A stretch of 64,000 nt of DNA, taken from positions 1 through 64,000 of the forward strand of contig JAJPYE010000013.1 of the NCBI GenBank assembly GCA_021205095.1. The letters run 5' to 3'. Both the position numbers and the translations under genes were made by a program. A model generated the notes under the pieces. The model was given only the letters and a program-made list of their open reading frames with translations, was not told the origin of the DNA and searched no databases. Source of the stretch: Oscillospiraceae bacterium (lineage in GTDB: Bacteria > Bacillota > Clostridia > Oscillospirales > Oscillospiraceae). Shown here in pieces: positions 25,816-35,582 of this stretch (positions are counted from its first letter, which is position 1; each line of letters opens with the position of its first letter).

Positions 25816-26880
25816 ATGAAACGAGAGCAGACAAGACAGATTCATGTGGGAAATATCCCCGTGGGAGGCGGCGCGCCCGTGTCCGTACAGTCCATGTGCA
25901 ACACAAAAACGCAGGATGCAGAGGCGACGCTGGCCCAAATGCGCACGCTGGCGGCGGCAGGGTGCGACATTATCCGTGTGGCGGTACCCAATGAGGACGC
26001 GGCCCGCGCATTGAAGGACATTATGGCCCAGGCTCCTATGCCGGTGGTGACGGACATCCACTTCGACTACCGGCTGGCCCTGCTGGCGGCGGAGGCCGGA
26101 GTCTCCGCTGTGCGCATCAATCCCGGCAACATCGGCTCCGCTGAAAAGGTGGCGGCGGTGGCCCATGCCTGCAAGGAGCGGAACATCCCCATTCGGGTGG
26201 GGGTAAACTCTGGCTCCGTGGAAAAGGGCGTGCTGGCAAAATACGGCGGCCCCACAGCGGAGGCTTTGGTGGAGAGCGCGGCCCTGGAGCTGGAGGCCCT
26301 GGCACGGGCGGATTTTCAGGACGTTGCTCTGTCCGTCAAGGCATCGGACGTGCCTACGGCGGTGGCCGCCTATCGCCTGGCGGCGGAGCGGTTCGACTGC
26401 CCCCTCCATGTGGGTGTTACCGAGGCTGGAACCAGCTATGGCGGACTTGTGAACTCCGCCGTTGGCATTGGAACCCTTCTTATGGAGGGCATCGGAGACA
26501 CCATCCGGGTCAGCCTGACCGCCGACCCGGCGGAGGAGGTGCGGGCCGGTCTTGCCATCCTGCGGGCCTGCGGCCTGCGGAAGGGCGGGGTGCGGTTCGT
26601 TTCCTGCCCCACCTGCGGACGGACGCAGATCGACCTGATCTCTTTGGCGCGGGCGGCGGAGGAACGGCTGTCCGGCCTGGAAAGCTCCATTACCGTGGCG
26701 GTCATGGGGTGTGAGGTCAACGGCCCCGGCGAGGCCAGAGAGGCCGATTTCGGCATAGCCGGGGGCAAGGGCTTCGGCAGTCTGTTCAGGAAGGGGCAGG
26801 TCGTGGAGACGAAAATACCAGAGGCCCAGCTTTTAGACCGGCTGATGGCGCTGATAGAGCGCGAGGGAGGGAATACATAA
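25816..26880 (+). CDS. ispG: 4-hydroxy-3-methylbut-2-enyl diphosphate synthase (flavodoxin)
   Basis: Penultimate enzyme of the MEP isoprenoid pathway. The 354-residue [4Fe-4S] protein has the TIM-barrel start (GGGAPVSVQSMCNTKTQD), DIHFDYRLAL, RINPGNIG and VGVNSGSVEK. The cluster ligands lie in SCPTCGRTQ and VMGCEVNGPGEA. The short bacterial length fits. AGGGAGAG precedes the ATG. It is 12 bases after rseP and three before polC. Confidence 0.95.
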   Translation: MKREQTRQIHVGNIPVGGGAPVSVQSMCNTKTQDAEATLAQMRTLAAAGCDIIRVAVPNEDAARALKDIMAQAPMPVVTDIHFDYRLALLAAEAGVSAVRINPGNIGSAEKVAAVAHACKERNIPIRVGVNSGSVEKGVLAKYGGPTAEALVESAALELEALARADFQDVALSVKASDVPTAVAAYRLAAERFDCPLHVGVTEAGTSYGGLVNSAVGIGTLLMEGIGDTIRVSLTADPAEEVRAGLAILRACGLRKGGVRFVSCPTCGRTQIDLISLARAAEERLSGLESSITVAVMGCEVNGPGEAREADFGIAGGKGFGSLFRKGQVVETKIPEAQLLDRLMALIEREGGNT

Positions 26881-26883
26881 GCC

Positions 26884-29800
26884 TTGGACGCGATTCCATT
26901 TTTAGATATGTTCCCCTGCTGCGAGGGGATCGATAAGAGCTACGGAAACCTTGGCCCTGCCAGCGTTCTTTCCGCCACCGTGAACCGCGACCGCATGGAC
27001 ATGACCGTTCAGGCCCGGTTCCCCTCCATGCCCGCTCCGGCGGAGGTTTCATCCCTGGAGTGGAAGCTGGCGCAGGAATACGGCCTGCGGGCCGTCACCC
27101 TGTCCGCTACCTGGCCCCAGGAAAAAAAATCCACCCCCAGGGAAGGGAAAAAGGGCGGCTCCGTGCTGATGGGAAAGGCCATCAAGGGCCTGCCGACAGC
27201 TATGTGTAGCGCAAGCCCGGAGCAGAAGACGGTGATCGTCTCCGGCAGGGTGTTCGCAGCGGAGAGCCGGGCCATCCAGAAGCTGGGGGCCTCGGTTTTG
27301 CAATTCGACATGACCGACGGCACCGGCAGCGTGCGGGTGTCCAAGTTCATCCCCAAGGAAGAGGATCAGTCCATCGTTGATAAAATCGCGCCGGGCATGT
27401 ACCTGACCGTTTCCGGGGCCATGAAATTCAATAACTACAGCAAGGAGGTGGAGCTGGAACCCCGTCATATCCAGACGGCGGAGGCCCCTCCCCTGCGCCC
27501 GGACAACGCCCCGGTGAAGCGGGTGGAGCTGCATCTGCACACCCAGATGTCCACCATGGACGCCCTGACCGATCCGGCGGGGGCGGTGAAGCGGGCGGCG
27601 GACTGGGGCATGCCCGCCGTGGCCATCACCGACCACGGCGTAGCCCAGGCGTTCCCCGCCGCCTCCAAAGCCGCCAAGGGCGTCAAGGTCATCTACGGCA
27701 TGGAGGGCTATTACATAAACGACATCGACGAGGCCGCCGCCGTTCGCGGAGAGGGAGACGGCCCTGTGGACGGGGAATACGTGGCCTTCGACATCGAGAC
27801 CACTGGTCTGTCCGACCAGAACGACCGCATCACGGAGATCGGCGCGGTGGTGTTCGGCCCGGACGGAAAGCCGGGAGAACGGTTCCAGACCTTTGTGAAC
27901 CCCGGTATGCCCATTCCCCTGAACATCCAGCACCTGACCGGCATCACCGACCGGGACGTGTTCGACGCCCCGGAGGAGGCCGAGGCCGTGGGGGCCTTTC
28001 TGGATTTCGCCGCTGGACGGCCCCTCTGCGCCCACAACGCGGATTTTGACGTGGGCTTTATCTCCGCCGCCGCGGAGCGGATGGGACGTCCCTTCCAGCC
28101 GTTGTATATCGACACCCTGGCCCTGGCACAGGCCCTGCTACCCGATTTGCGGAAATTCAAGCTGGACATCGTGTCCGACCGGCTGGGTCTGCCCGGCTTC
28201 CAGCACCACCGGGCCTCGGACGACGCCCTGGTCTGCGGGCGGATCCTGCAAAAATTCATCCCCATGCTTCAGGAGAAGGGCGCGGCTCATCTGAGCGAGG
28301 TGAACAGTCTCTGCTTCGCCCTGCGGAAAAAGGCGGGCAAGCACCCCCGGACGCGGCACATATCCCTGCTGGTGAAAAACCGGGTGGGGCTGAAAAACCT
28401 GTATGAGCTTATCTCCAAAAGCCATTTGGAGCATTTCCGCAAGGTACCGATCATTCCCAAAAGCCTGCTGATGCAGCACCGGGAGGGGCTTATCATCGGC
28501 TCTGCCTGCGAGGCGGGAGAGCTTTTCCAGGCTGTGGCGCGAAACCGCAGCCGGGCGGAGCTGCGGCGCATTGGGGAATTTTATGATTACTTTGAAATCA
28601 TGCCCATCGCCAACAACGCCTTTATGCTCAATAACGGCATGGCCCAGTCCGTGGAGCAGCTCCAGGACATGAACCGCCGGGTGATTCAGCTTGGGGAGGA
28701 GCTGGGAAAGCCTGTCTGCGCCACCGGGGACGTGCATTTCATGGAGCCGGAGGACGAGATATACCGACATATTCTCCTAAACGCCAAGAAGTTTTCCGAC
28801 GCCGACCAGGATATGCCCCTGTATTTCCGCAACACGGAGGAAATGCTTCAGGAATTTGAGTACCTGGGCGAGGAGAAGGCCTATGAGGTGGTAGTGACAA
28901 ACACCAACCTGGTGGCAGATATGATAGAGGGCCAGGTGGCCCTGCTGCCGGAGCTGCGGCTCTATCCGCCGGTCATTGAAAATTCCGACGGCCAGCTAAA
29001 GGAGCTGGTGTACGGGCGGCTGAAGGAGCTTTACGGCGACACCCCGGAGAAGATTATAACCGACCGAGTGGAGCATGAGATGGACACCATTCTGGGCCGC
29101 CATTTCGACGTGATTTATATGTCCGCCCAAAAGCTGGTGGCGGACTCCAACGCCCACGGCTATCTGGTGGGCAGCCGAGGCAGCGTGGGTTCCAGCCTGG
29201 TGGCCTATCTCTCCGGCATCACGGAGGTGAACAGCCTGCCCGCCCACTATCTATGCCACAACTGCTATTACACGGACTTTGAGTCCGGCAAGGGCTACGG
29301 CTGCGGCGCGGATATGCCGGATAAAATATGCCCCCACTGCGGCCAGGAGATGAGCAAGGAGGGGTTCGACATCCCCTTCGCCACGTTCCTGGGCATCAAG
29401 GGGGACAAGGTGCCGGATATTGACCTGAACTTTTCCGGGGAATATCAGGCCCAGGCCCACGCCTATACCCGCACCCTGTTCGGGGCCGACCATGTGTTCA
29501 AGGCCGGAACGGTGGGTACTATTGCGGACAAGACCGCCTTCGGCTATGTGAAGATGTACGCCGAGGATCGTGGCCTGGAGATGAACCAGGCAGAGATGAA
29601 CCGGCTGGCCCAGGGCCTTGTGGGGGTGAAGCGCACCACAGGCCAGCACCCCGGCGGCCTGGTCATTATCCCCCAGGACATGGACGTGACGGACTTCTGC
29701 CCCGTCCAGCACCCGGCGGACGACCCCGGCACGGATATTATCACCACCCATCTGGAATATCACTTCATGGAGGACTATCTGCTGAAGCTGGACGAGCTGG

Positions 29801-30858
29801 GCCACGATAACCCCACCATGATCAATATGCTGGAAAAGCTCACCGGCACGGACGCCAAGGCCATCCGCCTGGACGACCCGGAGACCATGAGCCTGTTCTC
29901 CTCCCCCAAGGCCCTGGGGCTGCCGGAGGACGACCCCATCATCGGGCAGACCGGCTCCATCGGCATCCCGGAGTTTGGCACCGGCTTCACCCGGCAAATG
30001 CTGGTGGACACCAAGCCGGATAAATTCGATATGCTGGTGCGGCTGTCCGGCTATTCCCACGGCACCGGCGTGTGGCTTGGAAACGCCCAGGATCTGATTC
30101 GCTCCAAGACCGCCAGCGTATCCGAGACCATCGGCTGCCGGGACGATATTATGCTCTATCTTATGAGCATGGGCATTGACGCCAACACCGCCTTCAAGTC
30201 CATGGAGAATGTCCGCAAGAAAAACAAGCAGCTCACCGAGGAGCAGGAGCAGGCCATGCGGGAGCATAACGTCCCGGAGTGGTATATCGAGTCCTGCCAC
30301 AAGATAGAATACCTGTTCCCCAAGGCCCACGCGGTGGCCTATGTGCTGATGGCCTTCCGCATCGCCTGGTACAAGGTGCATTACCCCTTGGCGTTTTATT
30401 CCGCCCTGTTCTACCGCCGGAGCCAGAAGGACGGCTTCGATGCCGCCATGATGACCGGGGGTCTGAACCAGGTCAGGCAGAAGATCAAGGAGCTGAAGGC
30501 CGCCCCCAAGCTGACCGGCAAGGAGGAGGAGCTGTATACCACCCTGGAAATGGTGTATGAGTTCTATATGCGTGGCTTTGAGTTCGCACCTATCGACCTG
30601 TATAAATCCGACGCCTTCAAATTCCTGCCGGAGGGGGACAAAAAGCTGCGGGTACCCTTTGTGGCCGTTTCCGGCCTGGGAGACACAGCGGCCATGGATC
30701 TGGCCCGCGCCAGAGAGGAGAAGGACTCCTTCGTCTCCGTGGAGGAGCTTGCCGCCGCCTGCCCCAAGGTCAGCTCCGCCCATATCGAGGCTCTGCGGAA
30801 GCTGGGGGCCTTCGGCGATATGCCGGAGACCAGCCAGATGACATTATTCGATTTCTAA
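26884..30858 (+). CDS. polC: DNA polymerase III PolC-type, with a shortened N-terminus
   Basis: Main replicative DNA polymerase of low-GC-type Gram-positives. In the 1324-residue protein the OB fold lies at about 116-195 and the PHP domain starts near 213 (VELHLHTQMSTMDAL). The inserted proofreading exonuclease starts near 299 (FDIETTGLSD). A four-Cys zinc motif (LCHNCYY..CGAD..CPHCGQ) and the palm motif VPDIDLNFSGEYQ follow. The start is a TTG three bases after ispG with GGAGGG 12 bases upstream. B. subtilis PolC is about 1437 residues; the missing length is at the N-terminus before the OB fold. Confidence 0.93.
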   Translation: MDAIPFLDMFPCCEGIDKSYGNLGPASVLSATVNRDRMDMTVQARFPSMPAPAEVSSLEWKLAQEYGLRAVTLSATWPQEKKSTPREGKKGGSVLMGKAIKGLPTAMCSASPEQKTVIVSGRVFAAESRAIQKLGASVLQFDMTDGTGSVRVSKFIPKEEDQSIVDKIAPGMYLTVSGAMKFNNYSKEVELEPRHIQTAEAPPLRPDNAPVKRVELHLHTQMSTMDALTDPAGAVKRAADWGMPAVAITDHGVAQAFPAASKAAKGVKVIYGMEGYYINDIDEAAAVRGEGDGPVDGEYVAFDIETTGLSDQNDRITEIGAVVFGPDGKPGERFQTFVNPGMPIPLNIQHLTGITDRDVFDAPEEAEAVGAFLDFAAGRPLCAHNADFDVGFISAAAERMGRPFQPLYIDTLALAQALLPDLRKFKLDIVSDRLGLPGFQHHRASDDALVCGRILQKFIPMLQEKGAAHLSEVNSLCFALRKKAGKHPRTRHISLLVKNRVGLKNLYELISKSHLEHFRKVPIIPKSLLMQHREGLIIGSACEAGELFQAVARNRSRAELRRIGEFYDYFEIMPIANNAFMLNNGMAQSVEQLQDMNRRVIQLGEELGKPVCATGDVHFMEPEDEIYRHILLNAKKFSDADQDMPLYFRNTEEMLQEFEYLGEEKAYEVVVTNTNLVADMIEGQVALLPELRLYPPVIENSDGQLKELVYGRLKELYGDTPEKIITDRVEHEMDTILGRHFDVIYMSAQKLVADSNAHGYLVGSRGSVGSSLVAYLSGITEVNSLPAHYLCHNCYYTDFESGKGYGCGADMPDKICPHCGQEMSKEGFDIPFATFLGIKGDKVPDIDLNFSGEYQAQAHAYTRTLFGADHVFKAGTVGTIADKTAFGYVKMYAEDRGLEMNQAEMNRLAQGLVGVKRTTGQHPGGLVIIPQDMDVTDFCPVQHPADDPGTDIITTHLEYHFMEDYLLKLDELGHDNPTMINMLEKLTGTDAKAIRLDDPETMSLFSSPKALGLPEDDPIIGQTGSIGIPEFGTGFTRQMLVDTKPDKFDMLVRLSGYSHGTGVWLGNAQDLIRSKTASVSETIGCRDDIMLYLMSMGIDANTAFKSMENVRKKNKQLTEEQEQAMREHNVPEWYIESCHKIEYLFPKAHAVAYVLMAFRIAWYKVHYPLAFYSALFYRRSQKDGFDAAMMTGGLNQVRQKIKELKAAPKLTGKEEELYTTLEMVYEFYMRGFEFAPIDLYKSDAFKFLPEGDKKLRVPFVAVSGLGDTAAMDLARAREEKDSFVSVEELAAACPKVSSAHIEALRKLGAFGDMPETSQMTLFDF

Positions 30859-30912
30859 TAACCCACAAGACAGACAGCCTGGCTTCCACCTTTTTGCTCC
30901 CTGCATACCAAA

Positions 30913-30951
30913 AACCGCAGTTTCGGTCTAGCCGGAACTGCGGTTTTTTTA
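30913..30951 (+). terminator. strong Rho-independent terminator after polC
   Basis: AACCGCAGTTTCGG (30913-30926) pairs with CCGGAACTGCGGTT (30932-30945), a 14-bp stem with one G-U pair. A run of seven T closes it. Confidence 0.92.
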
Positions 30952-31062
30952 CAATCTATCCCCCCTGCGCCGTTTGCTGTACGCATCAAATGACGCGGGG
31001 GTCTTTCAACAATGCGACGTTGTCCCGGAGATTCTTCTTTTATAAACTTTCTGTGAAGTGCC

Positions 31063-31112
31063 TTGACACAGACGCTTAACGGAAGTAAGATAATATAAAC
31101 CGACCGTCGGTC
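31063..31112 (+). promoter_or_regulatory. promoter and TetR operator of the TetR-MATE operon
   Basis: TTGACA (31063-31068), a 17-base spacer and TAAGAT (31086-31091). The palindrome GACCGTCGGTC (31102-31112) follows at the expected transcription start. Its position just before the tetR gene suggests autorepression. Confidence 0.7.
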
Positions 31113-31132
31113 TATAAATTAAGGAGGCCATC

Positions 31133-31759
31133 ATGCGAATTATAAAAGATGCCGACGAGCGCAAAAATGAGATACTCGACGTTGCCCAGCATCTGTTTCA
31201 TGAAAAGGGATATGTGCAGACCACCGTTGAGGACATTATGCGGGAATGTAACATCGCGAAAGGAACCCTTTATTATCACTTCAAGAGCAAGGAAGAAATT
31301 CTGTCCGCCGTGATCAATCGACAAATCGACCTCCAGGAAGAAGCAATGAAGACGATTGCAGCGGATAAAGAGACGACTGCCGTAGAAAAGCTGGTTCAGG
31401 TAATTCAACTGCTTGCTTATAAGGGCAGGGTGACGGACGGCTTTTGCGAGCATGAGAACGCAGAACTTCAGCAAAAGAGCTTCACCAGAACGCTCTTTCG
31501 CTTCGCCCCCGCTATGACCGCCATTGTGGAGGAGGGCATACAAAGCGGAGAATTTTCCACGCCTTATCCCAGAGAGAGCGTGGAGCTATTGTTCTGCGCC
31601 TCCCAGTTGCACGACCCCTGCGTTTTTCAATGGCTAGAAGAAGAATACAACCGCAAAATAAAGGCATTTTTCTGGATGCTGGAGGTCACGCTGGGCATTT
31701 CCCCAGAGGCCAAAAAGCGCCTGTACGCGCTGGCCCATTTGGACGAAGGGGATGCGTGA
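31133..31759 (+). CDS. TetR-family transcriptional regulator
   Basis: The 208-residue regulator has an N-terminal helix-turn-helix (KNEILDVAQHLFHEKGYVQTTVEDIMRECNIAKGTLYYHFKSKEEIL) and a divergent ligand-binding half. AAGGAGG precedes the ATG. It is followed 49 bases later by a MATE pump and preceded by a palindrome overlapping the promoter, so it most likely represses itself and the pump until a drug-like ligand binds. GC content is somewhat below that of its neighbours. Confidence 0.9.
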   Translation: MRIIKDADERKNEILDVAQHLFHEKGYVQTTVEDIMRECNIAKGTLYYHFKSKEEILSAVINRQIDLQEEAMKTIAADKETTAVEKLVQVIQLLAYKGRVTDGFCEHENAELQQKSFTRTLFRFAPAMTAIVEEGIQSGEFSTPYPRESVELLFCASQLHDPCVFQWLEEEYNRKIKAFFWMLEVTLGISPEAKKRLYALAHLDEGDA

Positions 31760-31808
31760 GATTTGAGCTTGTTAATTAAAAATATGAAAGAAGGAGAGGT
31801 GAAGCATC

Positions 31809-33242
31809 GTGGAACAAACGACAACAGCAACATCCTATTTAGAAACGGAAAAAATTGGAAAACTGATGCGGAAATACTCCATTCCCTGCATTATTTCCAT
31901 GGTGGTCGGCGCGCTTTATAACATCGTTGACCAGATATTCATTGCAAACGCGGACTATCTCGGCTCCTATGGCAACGCGGCAAACACCGTGGTCTATCCC
32001 ATCACCGTCCTGGCCCTTGGCGTTGCCGTGATGATTGGCGACGGCGGAGCCGCCTATGTAGGGGCCTGCCTGGGCCGGAAGGACACGGACACCGCCCGCC
32101 GCACCGTCGGCAACGCCATCCTGCTGAACGTCATCTGCGGCGTGGCGCTGATGTGCCTGTATCTGCTTTTAAGCGACCCCATCATCACCCTCTGCGGCGG
32201 GACGGTCAATGAGGAGACCTACGCCTGTGCCAAGGAGTATTACTTCTGGATTTCCCTCGGCATCCCGTTTTATATTTTCGGCCAGGGCATGAACCCCCTC
32301 ATCCGCTCGGACGGAAGCCCCAAGTTCGCCATGGCGGCCACCGTCCTGGGCGCGGTCACGAACGTCATCCTTGACCCCATTATGATTTACGGCCTGTTCG
32401 GCTGCCCCCAGATGGGCATGAAGGGCGCGGCCATCGCCACCGTCGCGGGGCAGATTTTAACGGCGGCCCTCTCCGTCTGGTATCTCTGCCACATGAAGGT
32501 CATTAAGCTCAACCGAAAGAGCTTCGGCCTCTGGGGCAGCCTGATGAAAAAATTCCTCACCCTGGGCGTGACGAGCTTTCTCACTCAGATTGCCCTGGTT
32601 ATCTCCATGGCGACGGTGAACAATATGTGTACCAAGTACGGCGCGTTGGATCCCATTTTCTCTCAGAATGAGTATTCTCAGATACCCCTCGCCGTTCTCG
32701 GCATCGTGATGAAATTCTTCGGCATTGCCGTCTCCATCGGCACCGGCATCGCCGCGGGCAGCATCCCGGTGGTGAGCTATAACATCGGCGCCAGGCGAAA
32801 GGACAGGGCCAGGAAGCTTTTTACCTATCTCATCGCGGCGGAGCTTGGGGTTGGCGTTATCGCCCTTCTGATTGTGGAGGTGTTCCCCCAGGCCCTTATC
32901 GGCATCTTCGGCGCGGCCAATGAGAGCGCGTATTACACCCAGTTTGCCGTCCGCTGCTTTAGGATATACCTCTGCACCATGCCGCTGTGCATGATGAACA
33001 AGGGCGTTTTCATCTATTTGCAGGCCATCGGCAAGCCTGTCGCGTCCATTTCCATCACCATGGCGAGGGAGATTCTCTTTGGCGTGGCGCTGCCCATTCT
33101 GCTGCCCCGCATCTGGGGGCTGGACGGCGTTCTCTATTCCTTCCCCGCCGCCGACCTGCTGGCGACCTGCATCTCTGTGGTGGTGATAGTGAGAACCTAT
33201 AAGGAATTAAGCGATAAACCGAAAAAGGAGGCGACGGCATGA
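31809..33242 (+). CDS. MATE-family efflux transporter, TetR-linked
   Basis: The 477-residue membrane protein has twelve predicted spans and exports organic cations or drugs using a Na+ or H+ gradient. Family landmarks include LMRKYSIPCIISMVVGALYNIVDQIFIA and the internal repeat (LMKKFLTLGVTSFLTQIA). It starts at a GTG with GGAGAGGTG upstream. It is a clear paralogue of the MATE protein at 50410-51840. It overlaps the next gene by four bases. Confidence 0.92.
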   Translation: MEQTTTATSYLETEKIGKLMRKYSIPCIISMVVGALYNIVDQIFIANADYLGSYGNAANTVVYPITVLALGVAVMIGDGGAAYVGACLGRKDTDTARRTVGNAILLNVICGVALMCLYLLLSDPIITLCGGTVNEETYACAKEYYFWISLGIPFYIFGQGMNPLIRSDGSPKFAMAATVLGAVTNVILDPIMIYGLFGCPQMGMKGAAIATVAGQILTAALSVWYLCHMKVIKLNRKSFGLWGSLMKKFLTLGVTSFLTQIALVISMATVNNMCTKYGALDPIFSQNEYSQIPLAVLGIVMKFFGIAVSIGTGIAAGSIPVVSYNIGARRKDRARKLFTYLIAAELGVGVIALLIVEVFPQALIGIFGAANESAYYTQFAVRCFRIYLCTMPLCMMNKGVFIYLQAIGKPVASISITMAREILFGVALPILLPRIWGLDGVLYSFPAADLLATCISVVVIVRTYKELSDKPKKEATA

Positions 33243-33496
33243 ACCGCGTCATAACCATCAGCCGCCAGTTTGGCAGCGGCGGCAGAACGATAGGCAAGGA
33301 GGTGGCCGCAAGGCTTGGCATCCCCTGCTATGACAGCGAGCTGATTTTGAAGATTGCCGAAAAAAGCGGCCTGTCAAAGGAGTATATAGAAAGCTACGGT
33401 GAACATACCCCCCTCCTCTATCACATCGCCCTGGACAGCGGCGAGCTGGGCATCGAGAAATGTGTAGATATTATCTCTGATTTATATGCGCGGTAA
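33239..33496 (+). pseudogene. truncated cytidylate-kinase-like protein
   Basis: The 85 residues match the start of the cytidylate-kinase-like family (MNRVITISRQFGSGGRTIGKEVAARLGIPCYDSEL, with a P-loop-like GSGG). These proteins are normally about 200 residues long and often follow MATE or regulator genes in clostridia. Here the frame ends after ISDLYAR and no continuation is visible before the terminator at 33552. It is probably a relic left by a deletion, though a short functional product cannot be excluded. Confidence 0.65.
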
Positions 33497-33551
33497 ACAA
33501 CCGATTCAGCACCCACAGCGACCACGAATTGCTGTACATCCTAATATCAGC

Positions 33552-33580
33552 AATGCCCTGCGACACAATCGCAGGGCATT
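33552..33580. terminator. terminator between the MATE operon and recQ
   Basis: AATGCCCTGCG (33552-33562) pairs perfectly with CGCAGGGCATT (33570-33580). It lies between convergent genes and is probably bidirectional. Confidence 0.75.
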
Positions 33581-33619
33581 ATGCTTTTCAGCGGAAGAAA
33601 GGGGCATCGTTTAATTTTA

Positions 33620-35476
33620 TCATTCGTCTCCCCTATTATTCTCCTCGTAAAATTCCCCGATGATCTGCAAAAACGGTGCGCCGTATCGCTGCGCCTTGAC
33701 CTGCCCCACCCCGGAGACGGACAGAAATTCCTCCATGGTGCGGGGTGCTTTGGCAGCCATATCGGCCAGCGTAGCGTTGGAAAAGACGATATAAGCGGGA
33801 ACATCCTCCTGCCTGGCAAGCTCCAGCCGCAGGGCTTTCAGGCGGTCAAGAAGATCGCTGTTCGCCGGCGCTGTGGTTATTTTTGTTCCGGGCGCGGCTT
33901 TCTCCGGCGCGGATGTATCGGTCTGGAGACGAAGGTAAACCCTTTCCCCGTGATACAGAACGGCCCCGGCCCGGCTGGTCAGGCTGATGCCCCCGTGATT
34001 GGGGTCTGCATACAGATAGCCCTGGCCTTCCAACTGGTCGATGATGTCCCGTATCTGGCTCTTTCCATAGCCCTTCATCAGGCCGTAGGTGGAAAGCTCG
34101 TTGAGGCCCAACTCCAGGACGCGCTTGTCCTGACTGCCCAGAAGCACCCGTCCCAGGAGCAGCGCGCCCACATTGTAGCCCAGCTTGTCCTTGATGCGCC
34201 AGACACAGGAAAGCACCATCTGCGCCTGTCTGGTGGCGTCCGTGGTTTCGCTCTCCCCGCAGCACACGCCGCAGTTGCCGCATTTCTGAGGCGCGTCCTG
34301 ACCGAAATAACACAGGATATACCCCCGCAAACATCCGCCGGTCTTGCAGTAGCCGATCATATCTTCCAACCGCACCATATCCTGCCGGATGGCCTGCTCA
34401 AGCTCCAGGTCAGAGAGGGCCTCGTTATCCCGGCCATTTTGGATGAGATATTTTGCCGTCTGTATATCGCCGGGAGAATAGAGCAGGATGCAGTCCGCCG
34501 GTTCCCCGTCCCGTCCGGCCCGGCCTACCTCCTGGTAATAGGCGTCCAGACTCATGGGCATATTATAGTGGATAACATAGCTGACGTTCGACTTGTCTAT
34601 CCCCATGCCGAAGGCATTGGTGGCCACGCATACCGGGCGGCGGTCATAGATGAAATCCTCCTGGTTGGTCTTTCTCTCCTCCTGGGACAGCCCGGCGTGA
34701 TAGCGGGTGGCGGGGATGTCCCACTCCCGCAGAGCGGCGTATACCTTGTCCACGGCGGAGCGGGTAGAGCAGTAGACGATGCCGCTTTTGCCTCGGCGCT
34801 CCTCCACCAGGCCGCACAGGGTTTTCAGCTTGCTCTTGGGGCGGAGAACGTCAAAGTACAGGTTGGGCCGGTCAAAGCCGGTGACGACCTGGACAGGCTC
34901 CTCCAGCGTCAGGCGCTGACATATATCCTCCCGCACCCGGCTCGTGGCCGTCGCGGTGAAGGCCGCAATGGGCGGGCGGCGGGAAAGCCGCTCCACAAAG
35001 GCGGGTATCCGCAGATAGCTGGGCCGGAAATCCTGGCCCCACTGGGAAATACAGTGGGCCTCGTCCACCGCCAGCAGAGCAATATTCATTCCTCTTGCCA
35101 GGGAGACGAATCCCTCCCCCTCCAGCCGCTCCGGGGCAATGTACACGATTTTATATACTCCCTGACCCATGCGCTGATAAGCAAGCCACAGCTCCTCCGG
35201 GGAAAGGGAGCTGTTGATATAAGCGGCGCTGACCCCCGCGTTTTCCAGGGAGGACACCTGATCCTTCATCAGCGAGATAAGGGGAGAGACCACCAGCGTC
35301 ACCCCATCCATCACCAACGCCGGGACTTGATAACAAAGGCTCTTCCCCCCGCCGGTGGGCATGACGCCCAGCACATCCCGCCCGGACAATATCCCGTCAA
35401 TCAGCGCCTCCTGTCCGGGCCGGAAGTCTGTGTAGCCAAAATATTCCCGCAAAACGGCGTGCTTATCCATGTCCAT
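33620..35476 (-). CDS. recQ: ATP-dependent DNA helicase RecQ
   Basis: A 3'-5' helicase in recombination repair. The 618-residue protein has Walker A (MPTGGGKSLCYQVPAL), the DEAH box (AVDEAHCISQWGQDFRPSY), motif VI (YYQEVGRAGRDG), and a zinc site (CLRGYILCYFG..CGNCGVCC). Winged-helix and C-terminal HRDC domains follow (LDRLKALRLELARQEDVPAYIVFSNATL onward). Length is typical. It is monocistronic. Confidence 0.95.
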   Translation of the reverse strand: MDMDKHAVLREYFGYTDFRPGQEALIDGILSGRDVLGVMPTGGGKSLCYQVPALVMDGVTLVVSPLISLMKDQVSSLENAGVSAAYINSSLSPEELWLAYQRMGQGVYKIVYIAPERLEGEGFVSLARGMNIALLAVDEAHCISQWGQDFRPSYLRIPAFVERLSRRPPIAAFTATATSRVREDICQRLTLEEPVQVVTGFDRPNLYFDVLRPKSKLKTLCGLVEERRGKSGIVYCSTRSAVDKVYAALREWDIPATRYHAGLSQEERKTNQEDFIYDRRPVCVATNAFGMGIDKSNVSYVIHYNMPMSLDAYYQEVGRAGRDGEPADCILLYSPGDIQTAKYLIQNGRDNEALSDLELEQAIRQDMVRLEDMIGYCKTGGCLRGYILCYFGQDAPQKCGNCGVCCGESETTDATRQAQMVLSCVWRIKDKLGYNVGALLLGRVLLGSQDKRVLELGLNELSTYGLMKGYGKSQIRDIIDQLEGQGYLYADPNHGGISLTSRAGAVLYHGERVYLRLQTDTSAPEKAAPGTKITTAPANSDLLDRLKALRLELARQEDVPAYIVFSNATLADMAAKAPRTMEEFLSVSGVGQVKAQRYGAPFLQIIGEFYEENNRGDE

Positions 35477-35543
35477 ACCTCGAACTCGATGATTTGTTAT
35501 GGCACATTATAGCATAGAAGCATAGGTTGCCGCAAACAACAAA

Positions 35544-35572
35544 GCGCCCCTCCGCGTTTCACGGAAGGGCGC
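35544..35572 (-). terminator. terminator of the OYE-type oxidoreductase gene
   Basis: GCGCCC and GGGCGC flank a TCCG/CGGA inner stem (35544-35572). On the minus strand it is followed by TTTGTTGTTTG, 11 bases past the stop. Confidence 0.75.
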
Positions 35573-35582
35573 AGGTTCTAGG

